Part shown: positions 43,275 through 47,845 of the stretch, piece by piece | Position numbering within the stretch: the first letter of the stretch is position 1 | Layout of the letters: every line of letters begins with the position of its first letter | The notes under the pieces: generated by a model | What the model was told of the DNA's origin: nothing | Databases searched by the model: none | Seen by the model: the letters and a program-made list of their open reading frames with translations, nothing else | Origin: Deinococcus frigens DSM 12807 | GTDB taxonomy: Bacteria > Deinococcota > Deinococci > Deinococcales > Deinococcaceae | Direction: 5' to 3' | Assembly: GCF_000701425.1 (NCBI RefSeq) | Contig: NZ_JNIW01000030.1 | Location: forward strand, 1 to 47,845 | DNA: 47,845 nucleotides | Position numbers and translations under genes: made by a program

Positions 43275-43302
43275 ATGATAGCAGAGTGGCAGATGCTGTC
43301 AA
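43275..43302 (-). promoter_or_regulatory. Promoter of the zinc-ribbon gene, leaderless
   Basis: On the minus strand TTGACA (43302-43297), 16 nt, TATCAT (43280-43275), then CAGAAT and ATG at 43268. Transcription should start at or next to the start codon. Confidence 0.8.
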
Positions 43303-43361
43303 TTCGTAACGTCCCGGCCTGAACGCCCGGCAGGACGGGCCAAACGCAGGGAGGGCCGGCC

Positions 43362-44072
43362 CTAGCCCTCCACCGCATACGGAAACAGCAGCGTCGCCAG
43401 AATGATCGTGCCCAGGTCAAAAGCGCTCAGGAAGATGATCCAGGGCCACAACTCTGGCAGTGGCAGCCCTTCCAGCAGGCCGGAGGTAGCGCGCACGGTG
43501 GCAATCACCACCGGCACCAGAATGGGAAAGGCCAGCGCGGGCAGCAGCGCCTCGCGGGCGCGCAGGCTGACCGTGATCGAGCCGTAAAAGGTTGTCCCCG
43601 CCGCGAAGCCCAGCACGCCCAGCGCCGTGACCAGCGCCAGCAGGGGCCACGGCGTCGGCGCGCACTCGCGGCCCGGCGCACAGTCCGCGCCCGCCGCGCC
43701 GAACAGCAGCAGCCCCGCCGGCAGCGTGAACGCCGCCACCAGCAGCAGCGGCCCCAGCACGCCCAGCAGCTTGCCCAGATACAGCGCCCCGTGCGGCCCC
43801 GGATACAGGGTGAGTTGCTCCAGCGCCCCGGCCTCCTGCTCCTGCGCGAAGGCCCGCTGCGCGCCCACGGCGGCGGCCAGGGCCAGCGCCGTCCAGACTG
43901 CACCGGAGGCCACCCCCGCCGTCTGGGAGGGCGTGCGCCCGGTATTCCCGCCCAGCGCCAGCCCCAGCACCAGCAGCACCAGCCCGGCAAAAAAGGCGGT
44001 GGCCAGCAGCGTGTCGCGCGTGCGCCCGGCGACGCGCAGGTCTTTGGCGGCGAGGTGAAAGATGGTGTTCAT
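43362..44072 (-). CDS. ccmB: Heme exporter protein CcmB
   Basis: 236 residues, six hydrophobic helices, with the family N-terminus (AAKDLRVAGRTRDTLLATAFFAGL) and QEQEAGALEQLTLYPG. With CcmA it forms the ABC transporter of system I cytochrome c maturation. Third gene of ccdA-ccmA-ccmB on this strand; 120 nt containing a hairpin repeat separates it from ccmA. Confidence 0.9.
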   Translation of the reverse strand: MNTIFHLAAKDLRVAGRTRDTLLATAFFAGLVLLVLGLALGGNTGRTPSQTAGVASGAVWTALALAAAVGAQRAFAQEQEAGALEQLTLYPGPHGALYLGKLLGVLGPLLLVAAFTLPAGLLLFGAAGADCAPGRECAPTPWPLLALVTALGVLGFAAGTTFYGSITVSLRAREALLPALAFPILVPVVIATVRATSGLLEGLPLPELWPWIIFLSAFDLGTIILATLLFPYAVEG

Positions 44073-44130
44073 GGGTGGGCCTGGGGGGAGTGGGAGGCGT
44101 GCATCTTTTTGGAAGTGACGGCCTGCCTCG

Positions 44131-44185
44131 TGGCCCCCTCACCCCGTTGCTTCGCAACGCCCCTCTCCCACAGGGGTAGAGGGGT
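44131..44185. repeat. Double-hairpin intergenic repeat inside the ccm operon
   Basis: CGTTGC-TTC-GCAACG (44145-44159) adjoins a second hairpin, CCCCTCT (44160-44166) with AGAGGGG (44178-44184). GC-rich CCCCTCACCCC borders it. It has the look of a short dispersed palindromic element of the CCCCTCTCCC type. It lies between ccmA and ccmB and could lower or process the downstream mRNA. Confidence 0.65.
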
Positions 44186-44192
44186 CAACGTT

Positions 44193-44863
44193 CTATTCCT
44201 CATGCAGCACCCCAGCCGCCAGCCGCAGCGCACGCGGGGCCACCTGCCGCGCCAGTTCCGGCTCGTGGGCGGCGATCAACAAAGTTCCGCCCCCGGCGCG
44301 CAGTTCGCCCAGCATCTCCAGCACGAGCTGACGGCCTGCCGTGTCCAGATTGGCAAAGGGTTCGTCCACCAGCGTGACCGGGCGGGCCAGCAAATGCGCG
44401 CGGGCCAGCGCCAGGCGTTTTCGCATACCCGCTGAGAGGAAACGCACGCGGCGGTTGCTGGCAGCCTCCAGCGTCACGCGCCGCAACGCCGCCGCCACAT
44501 CCCCTATCTGGCCGTGCATCTTCAATGCAAATTCCAGATTCTCGGCGCAGCTCAGGTCCGGGTACAGTCCGGCGTCCACCGGCATCAGGTGGATGTAATC
44601 GCGCACGGCCCGCGAGTCGCGCAGGTCAAAGCCCATCACCCGCCCCTCGCCGCGCGTGGGCCGCAGCCCGGAGGCCAGCAGGCGCAGCAGCGTGGTCTTC
44701 CCTGCCCCGTTCTCGCCCAGCAGCGTGATCCCCTCACCCGCCGTGACATCCAGATTCACGCCGCGCAGGATGACATCGCGCCCCAGCCGCAGCCACAGGT
44801 CACGCAGTTGTAGGGCTGGAAGGGTGGCAGACGAAGGGGCCAGGGTTGGATTCAAGGCCTCCG

Positions 44864-44879
<16 letters not shown>
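44193..44879 (-). CDS. ccmA: Heme exporter ATP-binding protein CcmA
   Basis: 228 residues, ABC ATPase: Walker A GENGAGKTT, signature LSAGMRKR, Walker B VTLVDEP, switch His in AAHEPE. Powers release of holo-CcmE in cytochrome c maturation. GTG 44879 overlaps ccdA by 16 nt and has GAGGTG about 10 nt before. Confidence 0.92.
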
Positions 44880-45547
<668 letters not shown>

Positions 45548-45608
45548 GGGGCGAGTCTAGCGGCTGCGGCGAAAAAGAGAGGGGGCAGGCGTCCTTTTGG
45601 GGGAGCGG

Positions 45609-45704
45609 ATGTACCCGAACTACGATCAGCAGACCATCCTGGGCCGCTTCGCGCCCAAGCCGCCAGCATTGATGAATAAGCAGAATCGGGGTGGAGGGAT
45701 GTAG
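45609..45704 (+). CDS. Short ORF, possible gene remnant at island edge
   Basis: 31 codons (MYPNYDQQTILGRFAPKPP...) with GGGGGAG before the ATG and host-like composition. It ends in TAG 55 nt before the AT-rich gene. It may be the 5' remnant of a host gene cut by the AT-rich insertion, or a small peptide. No homology recognised. Confidence 0.3.
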   Translation: MYPNYDQQTILGRFAPKPPALMNKQNRGGGM

Positions 45705-45759
45705 GCGTGATCTGTTAGTTTCCAATTGAATTGTCGGTCATCGTAAGATAACATAATCC

Positions 45760-47235
45760 ATGACTCAGACGCCCACAATTTATTTCTCTGATTTTTTCGA
45801 TGTAGATCGTATGAAATTAGAGAGATACGGTGCGTTGGACATATCACTTATTAGTGATCTTCCATTGTTTCTTGACCCCTTTCTCCTTTTTGGTAGCCAA
45901 AAGGAAGAATATAAGCTCCTGCATTCCGAAATAATTAAATACATCATTTTTTTACGCGATAAAGCTAAGTCGGGCCAGCTTACTCCCGGCTTAGTCTCCG
46001 CTTGGTTTACTTTTCCTGAAGAAAAGGGCAATTGGTTTGGTTATAGCGAGACTGGCAATAGAGGGCATGGTTTGGGTGCCAAGTTTGCTAATGCGTTGAC
46101 AAATAGTTTAGAAAAAGTATTCGTCAACTTTGGAGAAGAGAAGATTACCGAAAGTGGACATTTTGAAAAACTCGGTTTAATAAAATCTGGCGTTGGCAGG
46201 GACAACATCAGTGATTTAACAACGAACCTAATAAAGAAGTTTCTTCTTAAATATACTGAAAAATTTGCAAAAGATAATATTTCTCCTGAGTTTTTACAGG
46301 ATATTGCTGTGGATAAAGTCTATTTTGATTATGATTGCGAGAGATGGATGGGCAAAATATACACTCTACCAATTTATGCTGGAGAGTATCTTATACTGAC
46401 ACCTAAAGATATGCTCACTAAAGACGAGATATGGATAAACAGGAACGATCTGAGCAGTAGGTTTAAAACTATCATAAATAGCATTCCCGATACGTCGCTT
46501 AGAGATCAGCTTAATAACTATCTCGCTAAAGCTCTAAGCTCTCAAGATGCTAAATTTCGCCGCGAACAGGAGAGGAGAGCAATAGATGAGATAATAGAAT
46601 CTCACCCAGAAATTTTGGATTACTATTTAAAAGATAGAGAGGAAAATAAAGATGATGCCAAATCTTTTAGCGAATCAAAAGTAGATTTTGTAAAACGACT
46701 ATTTATCGATAATGTAATCGAAATGGTGACTTATTTACGCGAGAAGACAGAATTCTATGATCTGGAAGCTGACTCATATGATGCAGCTTACAAGAGAGTT
46801 ATATATCTGAAAGATTTTATCGAAAAGCACGATGGTTGGCGGTTATTTTACGATGGCCAAGAGCCTATCGGCTCTGAGGCCAACTTGCAGTTGATATACC
46901 GTCTCACATGGTACGCGACAGGTTTTGACGTTAATAGAGAGGTTAACAATGGCAGAGGACCTGTAGACTATGCCGTCTCAAAAGGAAGAGCAAACAAGTC
47001 TTTAGTTGAGTTCAAGCTAGCCAGTAATTCTAAACTGGAACAGAATCTAGCGAATCAAGTAAAAGTCTACGAGGAAGCAAATGGTACTAAAAAGAGTATG
47101 AAGGCTATAATGTATTACAAAGAGTCAGAGCTAGAGAGATTGATCAAAATAATCAATAGATTGGATTTGCAAGACGATAAGAGTATAGTAATAATTGACG
47201 CAACCCCCAAGCAGTCTGCATCAAATGTAAAATAA
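45760..47235 (+). CDS. AT-rich orphan protein with PD-(D/E)XK nuclease-like C-terminus
   Basis: 491 residues in DNA much more AT-rich than the rest of the window, hence probably acquired. No named family recognised. The N-terminal half (FLDPFLLFGSQKEEYKLLHSE; SAWFTFPEEKGNWFGYSETG; GHGLGAKFANAL) looks like a conserved module of unknown function, and the middle is charged and helical. Residues 398-435 read NGRGPVDYAV ... LVEFKLASN: Asp403, Glu417 and Lys419 form a D-x13-E-x-K core of the PD-(D/E)XK nuclease fold. An acquired stand-alone nuclease next to mobile elements suggests phage defence, but this is inference. No Shine-Dalgarno; TAACAT lies 5 nt before ATG. Confidence 0.8.
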   Translation: MTQTPTIYFSDFFDVDRMKLERYGALDISLISDLPLFLDPFLLFGSQKEEYKLLHSEIIKYIIFLRDKAKSGQLTPGLVSAWFTFPEEKGNWFGYSETGNRGHGLGAKFANALTNSLEKVFVNFGEEKITESGHFEKLGLIKSGVGRDNISDLTTNLIKKFLLKYTEKFAKDNISPEFLQDIAVDKVYFDYDCERWMGKIYTLPIYAGEYLILTPKDMLTKDEIWINRNDLSSRFKTIINSIPDTSLRDQLNNYLAKALSSQDAKFRREQERRAIDEIIESHPEILDYYLKDREENKDDAKSFSESKVDFVKRLFIDNVIEMVTYLREKTEFYDLEADSYDAAYKRVIYLKDFIEKHDGWRLFYDGQEPIGSEANLQLIYRLTWYATGFDVNREVNNGRGPVDYAVSKGRANKSLVEFKLASNSKLEQNLANQVKVYEEANGTKKSMKAIMYYKESELERLIKIINRLDLQDDKSIVIIDATPKQSASNVK

Positions 47236-47237
47236 TC
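47230..47237. repeat. Target-site duplication, left copy
   Basis: AAATAATC, identical to 47402-47409 across the MITE-like element; contains the stop codon of the gene ending at 47235. Confidence 0.85.
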
Positions 47238-47401
47238 GTAACTACTCAGCGCATAAATCGCCTCAGTTTGATAATAAACTGACTTAATTTTGAGGTATGA
47301 TTTTGGAAAACCGCGCCCCTGAGAAGAATTGAGAGTGACTAATCTGCTAAAGACATATTCGGCGAGGGATTTTTGTCGTGTTCATCGTGTTGAGTAGTTA
47401 C
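47238..47401. mobile_element. 164-bp MITE-like element with IS66-type ends
   Basis: Ends in inverted repeats GTAACTACTCA (47238-47248) and TGAGTAGTTAC (47391-47401); similarity extends to 13 of 15. It is flanked by a perfect 8-bp direct repeat AAATAATC at 47230-47237 and 47402-47409. GTAA termini and 8-bp target duplications are the hallmarks described for IS66-family elements; with no transposase gene, this is a non-autonomous derivative. It inserted exactly at the end of the nuclease-like gene: the left duplication contains its TAA stop. An internal hairpin TCAGTTT/AAACTGA (47263-47282) followed by CTTAATTTT may supply the terminator. Confidence 0.85.
47263..47290 (+). terminator. Weak terminator inside the MITE
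   Basis: TCAGTTT (47263-47269), loop GATAAT, AAACTGA (47276-47282), then CTTAATTTT. It lies 27 nt after the nuclease-like gene and is carried by the inserted element. Confidence 0.5.
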
Positions 47402-47409
47402 AAATAATC
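47402..47409. repeat. Target-site duplication, right copy
   Basis: AAATAATC directly after the right inverted end of the MITE-like element. Confidence 0.85.
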
Positions 47410-47565
47410 ACATATAGTGGCGCTCTTCAAATATGACTGGTTGTTGACACAATATGAAAATGCTCGTCCCTATCTTAAACAGCCCTCTCCTCCTGCAACC
47501 CTGCGCCATATTTCTCTACCCCGTTTATTGATCACGGCGTAAATACAGCCTGATACTCTAATGGC

Positions 47566-47845
47566 ATGGCCGAATGGCAACCTTCACGGTATTCCCGCGC
47601 CCAGCTTGAGGAACGCCGACTGGCCGCTGCCGAATGGCTTCAACGCGGCACCCAGACGCACCGCGAGATTGCCGAACATTTTGGCGTGTCTGTCCTCACC
47701 GTCACCACTTGGAGCGCCCGGCTCAAAAAGATCGGCACGCTGCAGGCCACCGTCGCTCCAGGACGTCCATCACGTCTGACCTCCAGCCAACTCGAGCAGC
47801 TTCGCACCCTCCTGCGGGAGGGTGCGCCGCAGCATGGCTTTCCCG
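47566..47845 (+). CDS. IS630-type transposase, N-terminal part (cut by window end)
   Basis: The frame from ATG 47566 (MAEWQPSRYSRAQLEERRLA...) runs to the window edge, 93 codons. It carries a helix-turn-helix (HREIAEHFGVSVLTVTTW) and a second basic segment (APGRPSRLTSSQLEQL), as in the N-terminus of IS630/Tc1-like transposases. TACTCT (47554-47559), 6 nt before ATG, is a leaderless promoter box. A second ATG at 47561 in another frame is a shadow. The left end of the IS should lie between 47410 and 47560, but I could not fix it without the right end. Confidence 0.8.
   Translation, partial: MAEWQPSRYSRAQLEERRLAAAEWLQRGTQTHREIAEHFGVSVLTVTTWSARLKKIGTLQATVAPGRPSRLTSSQLEQLRTLLREGAPQHGFP

Noticed and set aside
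45700..47560. CRISPR array or toxin-antitoxin pair in the AT-rich island
   Set aside because: No repeat-spacer pattern and no second small gene beside the nuclease-like gene.
47561..47779. 72-codon frame starting MAWPNGN
   Set aside because: Wrong frame of the transposase; the frame from 47566 gives a clear helix-turn-helix protein.

Overview
The window is high-GC bacterial chromosome that looks like a Deinococcus species other than D. radiodurans. This is inferred from a bacterial topoisomerase IB and a family-1 uracil-DNA glycosylase of Deinococcus type, many probably leaderless genes with a TANNNT box 6-7 nt before ATG/GTG, a bacterial RIO kinase, several DinB-fold proteins, and the presence of a photolyase-like gene, which D. 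radiodurans lacks. Two stretches are clearly AT-rich against this background (about 5.5-6.28 kb and 45.7-47.56 kb) and look acquired.

Layout. 0.2-4.2 kb: a minus-strand DNA-repair operon (photolyase-like protein in frame with uracil-DNA glycosylase, topoisomerase IB, winged-helix regulator), all overlapping. 4.3-6.3 kb: carA preceded by an AT-rich HhH-glycosylase-like gene that overlaps it by ATGA. 6.5-9.3 kb: an SDR, then a copper-delivery/cytochrome oxidase assembly operon (PCuAC, SCO, CtaG). 9.5-12.6 kb: a diguanylate cyclase and two GNAT genes. 12.77-14.6 kb: a strong promoter with a terminator-like leader or small RNA, a small ORF, a RIO kinase and a DinB gene. 14.8-16.6 kb: a secreted-protein pseudogene. 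16.7-18.6 kb: UbiD decarboxylase. 18.8-22.5 kb: amino-acid ABC uptake (two paralogous binding proteins and one permease, no ATPase) around a flavin amine oxidase.

22.6-29.8 kb: mostly plus-strand membrane and enzyme genes (DUF4173-like, Zn protease-like, ion channel, M24 peptidase, cupin, SDR, LysE exporter, DinB). 29.8-30.7 kb: about 0.9 kb without a credible gene. 30.7-35.7 kb: a degenerate GGDEF-EAL protein, an NTF2-like protein, RlmB and an aldose epimerase. 35.7-38.7 kb (minus): a small protein, an HtrA-like protease, and a BadF-type sugar kinase with NanE (amino-sugar salvage). 38.8-41.7 kb: EVE protein, a broken GNAT, an LRR protein, an acyltransferase and a GNAT. 41.8-43.3 kb (minus): NrdR, an SDR-like protein and a Zn ribbon. 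43.4-45.5 kb (minus): ccdA-ccmA-ccmB for cytochrome c maturation. 45.7-47.85 kb: an AT-rich orphan PD-(D/E)XK-like gene, a 164-bp MITE-like element with perfect 8-bp target duplications at its stop codon, and the start of an IS630-type transposase cut by the window end.

The most notable signals are the photolyase-UDG reading-frame fusion, the AT-rich nuclease-like gene with its flanking MITE, and a recurrent pattern of 12-20 bp tandem duplications. Two of these are exact 13-bp duplications that explain the frameshifts in two separate pseudogenes. No CRISPR array, rRNA or tRNA was seen.
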